NCBI RefSeq assembly: GCF_013213835.1
Contig: NZ_JABSSU010000011.1
Location: 1 to 64,000, forward strand
From: Winogradskyella sp.
GTDB lineage: Bacteria > Bacteroidota > Bacteroidia > Flavobacteriales > Flavobacteriaceae
DNA length: 64,000 nt
Direction: 5' to 3'
This document shows, piece by piece, positions 29,757-39,792 of this stretch (position 1 is its first letter; every line of letters begins with the position of its first letter). Below the pieces are notes generated by a model that was given only the letters and a program-made list of their open reading frames with translations, was not told where the DNA came from and did not search any database. Both the position numbers and the translations under genes were made by a program.

Positions 29757-32744
29757 ATGAGACGCATAATAATATTTTTTTTCTTAGTTGTATCTGTCTT
29801 GAGTTATGCTCAAGATGGGTCGCGTGGTTCAAAACCAAAAGCTGCAAATACAATTTCTGAAGGCACAAAACGTGCCATAATTGTTGGTGTTTCAGACTAT
29901 AATGAGAATAACTTAAAATTGAATTTCGCCGATAATGATGCAGCACTTTTTAAAAACTACCTTAAAGGCATTGAAGGTTTAGAAGATGACAACATAAGCC
30001 TTCTCATCAATAAAGATGCTGTTGCGCTAAACATAGTACAAGAGCTAAAAAAGCAGTTTAAGGTATCCGAAGATGGTGATGTGTTGTACATCTATTTTGC
30101 TGGTCATGGCGATGTGGTTGAGGACTTTGGCGAAAAAGAAGGCTTTTTACTCGCGGCAGATGCTAATGCCAATCAAGAATATTATTCTGGTGGTGTTGTT
30201 CCGCTAGCACTTCTAAACAAAGCGATTAATAACCTTACACAAAAAGGCACAAAAGTTATTCTAATTTTAGATGCTTGTAGGTCTGGTTTTGTCTTTGAAA
30301 GTGGCGCAGTTAAAAACATGGGAACTATACAAGTCATGTTTGAAAATTCAACCAAAATATTGAGTTGTGGTGCAGACGAATTGTCTTATGAAAGCGCAGA
30401 AATTGAGCATGGTTATTTTACGTATTACTTAGTCAAAGGACTTTCTGGAAAGGCTGATGATGACGAAGACCAAAATATTATATACAGAGAATTAGAAGAC
30501 TATTTATATGACAACGTCAATACAACTGTTGTAAAAAAACACAAAAAGAGTCAAACACCTGTGTTGCGTACTAAAAACGACAGAGCTGTTATGAAAGTGG
30601 TTTCTAACGACGTTGCTCTTATCAATTTTGAAGACATTGCCTCTACCATAGAAAATACCAAACAACTTGCGACTAGAGGTATCGCAAAAACAGATTCAAA
30701 AGATAAAGCAAACGGAGAACTCATTTCGAGATTTAATGCTGCCATGGAACGCGCTTCATACTACGGAAAATCTTCTAGTGCCTATGAAATCTATAAATCT
30801 ACTCTCAATAACAAGACTGTTTCAGAAGGTATAAAAAGTAAAATGCAAAGTACCTTACTAAAGACTTTATCTAACGAAGCACAATCTTTAATCAACTTAT
30901 ACATTCAAGGTTCAAAAAGCTTGCCGCCAAGTAGAGCGTTTGTAAAACAATCTAAGCATCTCGATATCTGTTTAGAATTAATGAGAAAAGACAATTTTCT
31001 TTATGACCGCATTAAAGCCAGTCAACTACTTTTAGAAGCCTACGCCATTATTAGAAGTAACAATCATGCGAGGTTTGCAATGGCAAAGCGTAAACTTAAT
31101 ACGGCATTACAGTTAGAACCAAGAGCTGCATACATTCACAATGCCTTAGGCTTGGTTTACAATAATCAAAAAAGGTATGACAGTGCTTTTTATCACTTTA
31201 ATACTGCTAAAGGATTAATTGGGTCATGGCATAGTCCAGAAATTAATATTAGTGACAGTTTCATTGACCAATATAAGTACGATGACGCCACAGCACATCT
31301 TAATAATACATTGGGTAAAAACGGAAATGACACCAATTTAAAACTTGGTGAAATAAACATGTTGCAGGGCAAATATCAACTTGCTGAATCCTATTATCAA
31401 AACGCATTAAAAGCAAATCCTAGTAATGCTATAGCTCAACAAAAAATGAGCGAATTACAACGCTTAAAAGGAAACAACAAAGCTGCTTTAGAATGGTATA
31501 ACAAAGCTATTAAAACAGATTCCACAAACACTGTTTATTCAAAAGGGTTGTTGAATTACATAACATTGAATACTATAGAAGATGAGCAAGCCGAAAAGTT
31601 ATTACTAAATGCCATTGATAATAATCCTGAAAGTTCATTTGCTTATTCTGAATATGCCGATTTTATACGTTCAAAATATAAAAGATTGACGCGCTTAAGA
31701 TTAGCAGATTCACTTTACGATAAAGCAATAAAATTAAACCCATTTAATATTGAAGCGTATTCTGGCAAAGCTTGGTTAAAATCTCAAATGCGAAAACCAC
31801 TTGAAGCAACAAAAACTTTTGAAGCTTGTATTTCTGCCAATCCTAATAATGCTGATGCTTATCTCTTGTATGGTAATTATTTAGAACAAAAATCTAATAA
31901 ATTAGAAGACGCTGAAGCAAAGTACAAGAAGGCCATTGAAAAGAACAACACATCCATTGCTGCTTATAGTGCTTTAGTAAAGCTATACAACGAACAAAAT
32001 GAATCGGAAAAGTCCATTGACTTACTGCAAAACACCATTAAAAATCAACCCGAAGCACCAGATTTTTGGCATCTTTTAGGGCAAACGTATTTTGAGACTA
32101 AAGCTTATGATGAAGCTATTAATGCTTTTGAAAAAGCCGTTGCTACTGATGCGTCTTTTGTAAAAGGCAATAAGAGTTTAGGCTTTAGTCAAGTTGAAAC
32201 CAATCAAACTGAAAAAGCTGCATCTAATTTAATAAGTGCTTCTCAAAACTCAGTAGATACCAATACAACCAATGAAATTGTTGAATATTTGCATACAGTA
32301 GCGAGAGATAAAAGCAAATTTGGTACACCAGAAGAAGTTACTAAACTGTATAAACTCGCTCATGACATTAACAGCAAAGGCAATACAGCGTTAGTGTATG
32401 CTAATCATTTATATTTAAACAGCAATCCAGAAGAAGCTTTAAAAGTTGCATTACCAAGCATTAGTAAAACCAATTCTAAAGCGCTTAATGCAAATTTACT
32501 GCGCGCTTTAACCAAAGCTAGTATTGACCTCAACAATACTGAAAATGCTGATTATTACTATAATTATCTCACTAAAATAGATAAAACTACAGATTACTTA
32601 TTAGCTTCTATTTACTTAAAATTTAAAGGTAATTTTACTGAAGGTGAAGCTATGCGCAGAAAAGTGAATCAAACACTTTTTAGGTCTAATAAGTTGAAAA
32701 CATTGTACAGTAAAAATACTATTGAAAAGTATATTTTAGATTGA
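29757..32744 (+). CDS. Exported caspase with C-terminal TPR array
   Basis: 995 residues, signal peptide 1-19 (LSYAQ). SRG at 22-24 follows the signal peptide immediately, in a basic linker (SRGSKPKAANT). Caspase domain about 35-285: RAIIVGVSDYNENN, His117 in YFAGHGD, Cys174 in LILDACRSGF. TRG at 306-308 marks the border to the next region. A helical segment and about fifteen TPRs fill 400-990 (AIAQQKMSELQRLKGNNKAA, DFWHLLGQTYFETKAYDEAI). The domain order is the mirror image of the TPR-CHAT proteins. It is the last plus-strand gene and ends 9 bases from the end of the convergent caspase relic. Confidence 0.9.
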   Translation: MRRIIIFFFLVVSVLSYAQDGSRGSKPKAANTISEGTKRAIIVGVSDYNENNLKLNFADNDAALFKNYLKGIEGLEDDNISLLINKDAVALNIVQELKKQFKVSEDGDVLYIYFAGHGDVVEDFGEKEGFLLAADANANQEYYSGGVVPLALLNKAINNLTQKGTKVILILDACRSGFVFESGAVKNMGTIQVMFENSTKILSCGADELSYESAEIEHGYFTYYLVKGLSGKADDDEDQNIIYRELEDYLYDNVNTTVVKKHKKSQTPVLRTKNDRAVMKVVSNDVALINFEDIASTIENTKQLATRGIAKTDSKDKANGELISRFNAAMERASYYGKSSSAYEIYKSTLNNKTVSEGIKSKMQSTLLKTLSNEAQSLINLYIQGSKSLPPSRAFVKQSKHLDICLELMRKDNFLYDRIKASQLLLEAYAIIRSNNHARFAMAKRKLNTALQLEPRAAYIHNALGLVYNNQKRYDSAFYHFNTAKGLIGSWHSPEINISDSFIDQYKYDDATAHLNNTLGKNGNDTNLKLGEINMLQGKYQLAESYYQNALKANPSNAIAQQKMSELQRLKGNNKAALEWYNKAIKTDSTNTVYSKGLLNYITLNTIEDEQAEKLLLNAIDNNPESSFAYSEYADFIRSKYKRLTRLRLADSLYDKAIKLNPFNIEAYSGKAWLKSQMRKPLEATKTFEACISANPNNADAYLLYGNYLEQKSNKLEDAEAKYKKAIEKNNTSIAAYSALVKLYNEQNESEKSIDLLQNTIKNQPEAPDFWHLLGQTYFETKAYDEAINAFEKAVATDASFVKGNKSLGFSQVETNQTEKAASNLISASQNSVDTNTTNEIVEYLHTVARDKSKFGTPEEVTKLYKLAHDINSKGNTALVYANHLYLNSNPEEALKVALPSISKTNSKALNANLLRALTKASIDLNNTENADYYYNYLTKIDKTTDYLLASIYLKFKGNFTEGEAMRRKVNQTLFRSNKLKTLYSKNTIEKYILD

Positions 32745-32753
32745 TAAATTTAA

Positions 32754-33293
32754 CTACCACATCTTTAATTTTGAAGTCTTATTAATTTCACTCAAATCTG
32801 GTAACTGTTTTCCGTTCGTTTTCAACATCACTTCTTTCATTATTTCACTTAAGATTTCTTCGTCTAAGTTAATGCTTTGTTTAAAGTCTTTATCTTCTAA
32901 CCCTAATGAAAATGTTGCACCAATTAATTGCTGCTTTAATAATTTGATGTAGGCAGATGTAAATGCACCATTTCCTATAGATTTATTCTCATAGGCCACA
33001 TCTTCACCAGACGATGATGAAACTATTGTAACACCACTTTTGGATAAAAAGTCATCAAAAAGAGATACAACATCAGATAACTTAAATTCACTTTTAGACT
33101 TTAATAACTTACCCTTAGAGCCGCGTTTTCCATCTTCTGAGTCCACTTCTGCCAAGTATTTACTATTAGTACTTAGGTCTAACGTATTACCAGAATGACA
33201 GGTATCCATAAGTAAAAGCTTATTCTGACTAGGAGAGGCAGATAGACTATTAATAATGTCACTAAATCTTAATCCATATACATTATTAATTAG
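32754..33293 (-). pseudogene. 5'-truncated caspase gene relic, in frame behind the stop of the propeller-caspase
   Basis: An open frame follows the TAG at 33296-33294 of the upstream gene, in the same phase, and codes for LINNVYGLRFSDIINSL, then KLLLMDTCHSGNT with an intact Cys motif. It goes on to a p10-like part (IVSSSSGEDVAYE, GNGAFTSAYIKLLKQ) and stops at 32754. The first possible ATG is at 33209, inside the Cys strand. The whole first half of a caspase (core strand, His motif) and any signal peptide are missing. Its best partner in the window is the C-terminal caspase domain of the neighbouring gene. KRG occurs in a Lys-rich loop. Almost certainly a duplication relic, unless the amber codon is read through. 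Confidence 0.8.
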
Positions 33294-36200
33294 CTAATCA
33301 ATTAATACCCAATCAAATTCTAAGTTTTCAGATCTAGAAGTAGGTTTTTGTTGATTGTTTGTTAGTTCTTTTACTTTTTCATAAATATAATCTCTCAGCA
33401 TTGAAATATTTACAGATTGAGAGTTGTTGTATTCGTCTACAGTTAAGTCTTGCATTGCGTTTAATAAACTATATGTAAAAACACCATTACCCCATTCTTT
33501 ACTTTCAAAAGCATACTCTTTACCTCCTGCAGCAGAAATAACAAAAGCACCATTTCCTCTTTTGTAATCATTAAATAAAGATTTCATGATTTCAAAACTT
33601 GTTTTAAAACCACTTTTTGTTGATTTTTTAATTGAACCTTTTGCACCTTCAGGTAAATAGGTATTTACGTTATTTAAATTTTGAGTATCTGTTTTTAAAA
33701 TTTCTTCTGAATCAAGTTCCCCACTATGGCATGCATCAATAAGCAATAGCTTTTTTCTTGCAGGTATATCACTAACTAAACTTTGTATATCATCATAGGA
33801 CAATCCCTCTTTTTTAGGATTATCAAAATCTACATTATGAGTTGCAAAATAAAAATCATTTTCTTCATCTATTAAACCATGTCCAGAAAACGAGATTATG
33901 ACTATATCGTTTATATTAGTTCCTAGCAGCTTTTTTTTAAGGGCTAAAATATTTTCTTTTGTGGCCTGTTTATTATTTAAGGTATCAATTCGTACTCTAT
34001 CTTTAAACTTAGTTCCGAAAAAATTTGATAAACTTCTAACATCAGTATCTGCAAATTTTAAATTCATTGATTTATCTGCATATTTAGAAACTCCAATTCC
34101 AAAATAATGTACTTTGGGCTTTTTTACATTTTCATAATTTACTGCAAAATTAATAGGGTCACTTTCAATACCATTGGAATCTAAACCTAAAACAGAAATT
34201 TTATTAATACCATTACTTAATAAGATTGTTTCTTGAAAATTATTCCTGTTTGGTTTCTTTTTTAATACAGGCACCCCATTAACATAAACAAGTAACTTAT
34301 CAAGAGTTTCATCTACTTCTACATCTAAACTTAGGGAATTATTATTTGTAATAAATTCTATTGTGTCTCTATTTAATAAAGAAACTTTTGGTTTTTGAAC
34401 AGATAAGAAGTCTGTATCTTCTGAAAACCCAGTGTTTTTTATTCTTTTCAAAAATGCTTTTCTATACACATCTATTAATTTAGGATCAGTATGTCCCAAA
34501 CTTGATAATATTACATCTGGTCTGTTTAAAAACAATTCATAGCTTGCCAAAGGAAAGGTCTCTAAACCTTTAACAAAATGATATTCTTTTATAATTTCTT
34601 TGGGAATCATAAACTTCAAATCTTTATTAAAAAAAGCCTTGTATATATTCCCATTTTTTTTGTGAATTGTAACTGTTGATATGATTTCTAATGTTTTTAA
34701 ATCAAGAATATTTATAAACCCGTTTGTATGATATATAAAGAGTTGTTTATTAGAGCCTGCAATGTAAGTGGCATAATTATGGCTTAAAGGCAGTATTTTA
34801 ATAGGTGTTTTCTTATCCAACTCCCAAATCATTAATTCATTGCCAATAACGCCAAATACTTTGTCATTTTTATAATGAAAAGGCGAAAATTTTGCAGTTA
34901 TTTTTCCTTTATTTGGGAAAAAATACTTTTGTTTATTCACAACACCATTATCTGTAATTCTTGCTCGTATTATATTTTCTTTTGAAAAAATATCTTTATA
35001 TATGATTTCATTATTATCTAAGGCAGTTAAGAATATGGCACCATCAATTTTTTGCTTCTTCTTACTATTATTTTTAAAAATATTTATTTGATCCATAAAA
35101 CCTTCTGGAGAAAAAGAGTAGTCTTCTGTAATGAAAAAACCATGCTGATTTTTGGTTCTTTCAACTACTCTATTTTTTAAATCAAAAAAATAAGAGAAAG
35201 TTTTATATTTTTTACTGTAATAATTAGGAGATATGAGTAAGTACCCTTTTGTTTGATTTTGGTTGATAAAAATACTAGTGTTTATATCTCCCTTAATTTT
35301 TGCTTCTATAGGTTCACTTCTCCAAATTTCTTTCCCTTTACTATCTGTCAATTCTAAGTGGTATATATTTTTATTTTCTTGATTTTGATACCCAGATAAC
35401 ACTTGACTATTATTTAAAAAAAACCTGTTTTTTAAACCTTCTTTTACATTACTAAATTTATCATCATTCGAAATATTAATTACCTCTAATTTATTTCCAT
35501 ACCCATAAAACGTAAAATCTCCACTGTCATTTAGTGATAGCCTTTCATAAATTGTTAACCCTTCTCTAGTATAATCTACATCCCATCTTTGAGATTTTTC
35601 TACTTTATGAAAATAGGAGAAAATGCCATTAGGTCTATCATAAACAACACCAAACTCAGTAGCAAAATAATTAGAACATGGATTCCAATAAAATTTTATT
35701 GGAAGTTTTGTATTCCCTTTTTTATATTTAAAATTATCATCAATTGTATGGACAGTTAAGAGATTAAATGGGTTCAAATTTCTTTTGTGTAAAAACAAAT
35801 CAAAATTATCTTCCCTACTTTTTTCAAAAACTTTTTGAAGACTGTCAGATTTAATTTTGTTTGCATTTTTTAAATCTTTGGCACCAAAAATTAAATGGGT
35901 ATTGCTTCTTACGTTAAGGGTTTTGTACAACTTCTGCGTTGGATTTTTAGTATAAATTTTTTCTTTTAGACTGGGAATATCTATATCTGTAATTTTATTC
36001 TCATAGTCAATTAAAACTCTTGTATTTCTATGAGAAAATGCGCCCAAGGGTTTTTCTTCTAGCTGTACCTTTAATAACGTTTTCTTCTTTTTATCAAATA
36101 GCATTATGCTATCTAATTTCCATTGAGCAGGTCTAAGTTGTGTTGTGGCGAAGTAACTTTTCTTAGTATCAGACTCAATTTTAAAACAAATCTGACTATC

Positions 36201-36743
36201 TGTGGTAAATAAGAAATCCTTATAAGTTGGTTCTAAACTTTGATTGAAATCTAAAACTTGGTTCAATTCAAAATTAAGAATGTTTACATTCCATAATTTG
36301 TTGTTAGAAAAAACTAAAAGTTCATTAGTATCAGCGTCGAACTTAAAAGTAGATTTAATTTCTAAAGGGTTAAATGCTTTATTATTTATCTCTGTTTCTT
36401 CATAAATTCCTGTTTCAACCTCTAATTTTCCATAATAACTTCTAGTTCCAAATTTTTTAATAAAGAATACGATATACTTTGAATTTGGAGTGAAAAGAGC
36501 TTTAATTTCCTGTCCTTGAATTGAAAAATTATGCATTTTACGTTTGTCTCTAGCAGACCAAATAGCAAAGAAGTTTTTATTTTGCAATAAAATCAACATA
36601 TCTGACGAGGCAACTATTTCTCCTGAAAAATCATTTAGCTGGATATAAACTTTATTCACATCATATAGAGTGCTTTCTTTTTTATTTTGACTATTTATTT
36701 TAAAAAATGTAATCAAACAAATTAAATAAATTATCTTTTTCAT
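33294..36743 (-). CDS. Exported beta-propeller caspase protein
   Basis: 1149 residues, signal peptide 1-19 (FKINSQ). Residues about 25-700 are a divergent propeller-like region with few canonical WD repeats. An Ig-like stretch lies around 800-880 (LLVYVNGVPVL). The caspase domain spans about 885-1149: KVHYFGIGVSKYAD, His955 in SFSGHGL, Cys1005 in LIDACHSGE, and WGNGVFTYSLLNAM. The expected (S/T)RG site is absent; the equivalent loop reads EGAKGSIKKSTKSG. It is the only intact caspase of the cluster on the minus strand, 103 bases downstream of the FecR-like/CHASE2 genes. No terminator was seen between it and the truncated caspase relic. Confidence 0.85.
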   Translation of the reverse strand: MKKIIYLICLITFFKINSQNKKESTLYDVNKVYIQLNDFSGEIVASSDMLILLQNKNFFAIWSARDKRKMHNFSIQGQEIKALFTPNSKYIVFFIKKFGTRSYYGKLEVETGIYEETEINNKAFNPLEIKSTFKFDADTNELLVFSNNKLWNVNILNFELNQVLDFNQSLEPTYKDFLFTTDSQICFKIESDTKKSYFATTQLRPAQWKLDSIMLFDKKKKTLLKVQLEEKPLGAFSHRNTRVLIDYENKITDIDIPSLKEKIYTKNPTQKLYKTLNVRSNTHLIFGAKDLKNANKIKSDSLQKVFEKSREDNFDLFLHKRNLNPFNLLTVHTIDDNFKYKKGNTKLPIKFYWNPCSNYFATEFGVVYDRPNGIFSYFHKVEKSQRWDVDYTREGLTIYERLSLNDSGDFTFYGYGNKLEVINISNDDKFSNVKEGLKNRFFLNNSQVLSGYQNQENKNIYHLELTDSKGKEIWRSEPIEAKIKGDINTSIFINQNQTKGYLLISPNYYSKKYKTFSYFFDLKNRVVERTKNQHGFFITEDYSFSPEGFMDQINIFKNNSKKKQKIDGAIFLTALDNNEIIYKDIFSKENIIRARITDNGVVNKQKYFFPNKGKITAKFSPFHYKNDKVFGVIGNELMIWELDKKTPIKILPLSHNYATYIAGSNKQLFIYHTNGFINILDLKTLEIISTVTIHKKNGNIYKAFFNKDLKFMIPKEIIKEYHFVKGLETFPLASYELFLNRPDVILSSLGHTDPKLIDVYRKAFLKRIKNTGFSEDTDFLSVQKPKVSLLNRDTIEFITNNNSLSLDVEVDETLDKLLVYVNGVPVLKKKPNRNNFQETILLSNGINKISVLGLDSNGIESDPINFAVNYENVKKPKVHYFGIGVSKYADKSMNLKFADTDVRSLSNFFGTKFKDRVRIDTLNNKQATKENILALKKKLLGTNINDIVIISFSGHGLIDEENDFYFATHNVDFDNPKKEGLSYDDIQSLVSDIPARKKLLLIDACHSGELDSEEILKTDTQNLNNVNTYLPEGAKGSIKKSTKSGFKTSFEIMKSLFNDYKRGNGAFVISAAGGKEYAFESKEWGNGVFTYSLLNAMQDLTVDEYNNSQSVNISMLRDYIYEKVKELTNNQQKPTSRSENLEFDWVLID

Positions 36744-36846
36744 ATTACAGAAGTATTTTTTTATTAATGTAAAACCAATCTAATATTTTTAAATGCACAA
36801 TGTGTATGTAATATTTTTTATCTTCTAAGAAGACCAATAATTAAAA

Positions 36847-37623
36847 CTACTTACATACACCATAAATTTCGCATATAGATGCTTCAATTTCAGAATCGGT
36901 TAAGCCAAGTGTTTTTAAATCGGTAACAACCTCAGATAATTCTTGTTTTAGAGCCTTATATTCTGACCTTTCAATTAGAGTAAAACTATAAAAGGGAATG
37001 TTCTTGAGGTTAGGAAATTCTTCTGTGCTAACTGACCATTCGTAGTCATTACCTTCATAAAAAATAGGATTGTCCTTGTATAAGGTTAAGGTAGTTCCGT
37101 TGGTTGAAAATTTATAAACTTCATCAGTTTCAATATTCCTAATAAATACAAAATAGTTAGCATCTTCATTGTGCTCTTTCCAAATAAACTCAAGTTTAGA
37201 GCTCGCAGTTTTTGTACTGTCTTTTGGAAATTCCATTAAAATATCTCCTCTGTAAACGCCACCAATAATTGTTTTTCCAGAACCTTTTTTTGTGAGCTCA
37301 TCCCAAATGAGCTTAAGATACTTTGTGGTTAATCCCTGAGCGTTTTTTATAGCTTTATGCTGTAATATCTTACTAAATTTATATTCACCAGCTTTATCTA
37401 TTTTAAAAGCTTCTCCTTTAGAATCAATCGCTGTAATTTCAGCCGATTCTGCAAGAATGACATTAGAACCATTTGGTATAAATGTGCCTTTGCTTACCGG
37501 TTTTAACGCATTAGAATGTTTGCAATAGGCCGTTCCTTTCACATTAAAAACACAAAGGCTGTCTTGTGCATTAAGAACACTTACAAAACAACAAAACAGT
37601 ATTATAGCAAATGACTTTCCCAT
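36847..37623 (-). CDS. Exported FecR-like protein
   Basis: 258 residues, signal peptide 1-20 (SVLNAQ). Residues 25-85 follow the FecR-type beta pattern (VKGTAYC..., SKGTFIPNGSNVIL, ITAIDSKGEAFKI), then a linker and a second beta-rich part (KLEFIWKEHNEDANYFVFI) with a short helical C-terminus (EVVTDLKTLGLTDSEIEASI). Its start overlaps the 3' end of the CHASE2 gene by 22 bases, so the two are translated from one message and probably act together. FecR-like domains next to CHASE2 are known from bacterial sensor operons. Here it would be the soluble envelope partner of the sensor; that is inference. Confidence 0.6.
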   Translation of the reverse strand: MGKSFAIILFCCFVSVLNAQDSLCVFNVKGTAYCKHSNALKPVSKGTFIPNGSNVILAESAEITAIDSKGEAFKIDKAGEYKFSKILQHKAIKNAQGLTTKYLKLIWDELTKKGSGKTIIGGVYRGDILMEFPKDSTKTASSKLEFIWKEHNEDANYFVFIRNIETDEVYKFSTNGTTLTLYKDNPIFYEGNDYEWSVSTEEFPNLKNIPFYSFTLIERSEYKALKQELSEVVTDLKTLGLTDSEIEASICEIYGVCK

Positions 37624-38771
37624 TTAAACTTCTTATTAAGATACGTAACTAAATATTCGTAATAATCTATCATCTCTATACCTAAAAGGCTTAATAAAAT
37701 AATAGGCACAACACTAAGATATATATTGGCCTGTAGCAATAGTATGGCTACGTACAATAGTACAATAGACAATAATAACTGTACAATCTTCTCTGTAATA
37801 TCAAATACAAAACTATTGCGTTTGTACAACCGAATTGAAAATACCAGAATCAAAAAACAACTGATAAATGCTAATACATAAGTTGGAAAAATAGAAACCC
37901 TGTAAATAAGGTTTTTCTTAGCCAACATATTTAAAATATTGGCATGTATCACAACACCATAAGTATCTGGCACTGCTCTACCAACCCATTCAGAATTTAA
38001 AGGTGTAAAATGTTTATCCTCAATATCAAATTGGGTATTACCATCACCAAGGTATCCCATTAATATTACTGCATCCTTTAAAGCAGGAATATCATCTTGC
38101 TCTAAAATTTCATCAATGTCAAAATTTAAAAACACGTCTTTGTTACCTATATAATTTATGGGTATTGGCTTTTTTAATTCCTTTTCAGCATAGCTCTCAT
38201 CTATAAAACCAGCTTCTAAAGCAAGCTTAGTGGCAAAAGCATGTTCCTTTTCGTTGTTATTGCCTTTAACTCCAATAAAATCTCTAATTACCGAGTTCTG
38301 ACCTTTTAAATTAAGATTGATGTAGCCTTTTTTTGCATTGTCCGTTTTGAAATATACATCACTATTAACTACAGAATCATTTTCATGAAAATACGCTGTA
38401 ACTATATGATCATTTGATGCTATTGATGCTTTCAAAATTGAATCCGTAAACGCCAACTTACGGTCTTTAAAAATAATATCGAGTCCGACAGCCCTAGGAT
38501 TTTGAGCGCTAATTTTATTTACTGCTTGCGCCAGTTGATATCGATCAGCATGTTTAATATTTACTAGTATTATTTTATCGCTTCTCTGTTCTTTATTAAA
38601 GCGTTTGGAGTAATAATAATCTGTAAATTTAAAATCCTTGAAAGTATTTTCAAATGGGTCTAAAAATGATAGATTTACGAATGTAAAATACAGAAGACCT
38701 GCAACAATAAATGTCATAACCGTGCATAGAAATGCATCTCTATACAACAACTTATTCCTAGACCAGCTCAT
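37602..38771 (-). CDS. CHASE2-domain membrane protein without a fused output domain
   Basis: 389 residues. One TM helix near 15-35, then a CHASE2 sensor region about 45-270 in the periplasm (KIILVNIKHADRYQLAQAV, PRAVGLDIIFKDRK, DAVILMGYLGDG, TPLNSEWVGRAVPDTYGVVI). Two or three closely spaced TM helices follow at about 285-370, then a short basic tail. CHASE2 proteins normally carry a kinase, cyclase or, in cyanobacteria, caspase/CHAT output. Here the tail is too short for one, so the output must be a separate protein. The neighbours are the FecR-like protein (overlap) and a lipoprotein (3 bases upstream). I infer a sensor for the protease cluster. Confidence 0.8.
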   Translation of the reverse strand: MSWSRNKLLYRDAFLCTVMTFIVAGLLYFTFVNLSFLDPFENTFKDFKFTDYYYSKRFNKEQRSDKIILVNIKHADRYQLAQAVNKISAQNPRAVGLDIIFKDRKLAFTDSILKASIASNDHIVTAYFHENDSVVNSDVYFKTDNAKKGYINLNLKGQNSVIRDFIGVKGNNNEKEHAFATKLALEAGFIDESYAEKELKKPIPINYIGNKDVFLNFDIDEILEQDDIPALKDAVILMGYLGDGNTQFDIEDKHFTPLNSEWVGRAVPDTYGVVIHANILNMLAKKNLIYRVSIFPTYVLAFISCFLILVFSIRLYKRNSFVFDITEKIVQLLLSIVLLYVAILLLQANIYLSVVPIILLSLLGIEMIDYYEYLVTYLNKKFKWESHLL

Positions 38772-38774
38772 AAA

Positions 38775-39674
38775 TTAATTGGTAATTTTTTCTATTGCCG
38801 AAGCTCCATCAGAAATTATAGCATCTTTATTATCACTCAACATACTTGGTAACTTATTAATGTACTTACTCTTTTTACCTTCGTACTCTTCGAGTCTTAC
38901 ATTAATTTTCACAACACCATAATTATCATTTTCGTCTAACTCTGTTGTAATTGGTATGTCATAATACCATGGGGAAAGAATTGGTATCTTTATTTGATTG
39001 TCTGCACCATATTTTAAATTTTTAAAATCGTATTCTTGTTCTATTAAAACCGCTTCTTTTGGTGTACCATCTTCACCACGCCATTGACCTTCTATTGAAA
39101 CTGAGATCTTAGCATTTAAATCTTCATCCTTGTACACTTTTGTCTTAGAAAAGAATACGCGCAACTCGTTAAAACTTAAACGTGTAATTCCTGGATTTTG
39201 TGGGTCACTAATTAACTCTATTACCGCATAAAAGTTAAGCATATCACCTTCATCTACTCTAATAACATCATCTAAATTTAAGCTCGAATTATTACCTCTT
39301 GTTTTGGGCAGATTTCCAAAGTCGGTTGTAATTACGGATTCTATCTCGTTTCTCTTTTCTTCTTCTTCAAGTTTAGAAAATTTCTTTAAATGAATTTCTT
39401 TATAGGTCTTCTCAACATCACCTAAATCTGTATTATAATAATTATTGAGAGATAAAGATTGAGAATAAGTACTGACCAGAGATTGAGATGTCTTATCTGC
39501 TAGATAAGAGGCACCAAAAAACACACCTTGAAGTACCGTTTCTATTAAACCACCTCTGGTATCAGCGCGTTGTACACTAACCACAAATTCTTCATCTGAT
39601 TTAATGTTTGATCTTTGATGCACTGCACATGATGATAGCAGTAATACAATTAATAAGATTGAAATATTTCTCAT
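38775..39674 (-). CDS. Lipoprotein of the CHASE2/FecR operon, unknown function
   Basis: 299 residues from the ATG at 39674; the frame could start at 39692, but the internal Met gives a clean lipoprotein signal (MRNISILLIVLLLSSC, lipobox LSSC). I do not recognise the family. The mature protein is mixed alpha/beta with a charged helix (HLKKFSKLEEEEKRNE) and a C-terminal beta-rich part (VSIEGQWRGEDG). TRG is present twice: at 39-41 (RADTRGGL) and 125-127 (PKTRGNNS). First gene of the sensor-like operon, followed by CHASE2 after 3 bases. The two TRG sites link it to the protease network. Confidence 0.6.
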   Translation of the reverse strand: MRNISILLIVLLLSSCAVHQRSNIKSDEEFVVSVQRADTRGGLIETVLQGVFFGASYLADKTSQSLVSTYSQSLSLNNYYNTDLGDVEKTYKEIHLKKFSKLEEEEKRNEIESVITTDFGNLPKTRGNNSSLNLDDVIRVDEGDMLNFYAVIELISDPQNPGITRLSFNELRVFFSKTKVYKDEDLNAKISVSIEGQWRGEDGTPKEAVLIEQEYDFKNLKYGADNQIKIPILSPWYYDIPITTELDENDNYGVVKINVRLEEYEGKKSKYINKLPSMLSDNKDAIISDGASAIEKITN

Positions 39675-39792
39675 TATGACATGATTTAGCATAGGTGTTA
39701 AATTGTATCCAAAATAGTAAATTTAATTCGAACGCAAGATTCAACCTTCTATTTAGATGTTATTGTAAAGCAAAAGGAATGCCAAAACAAAA

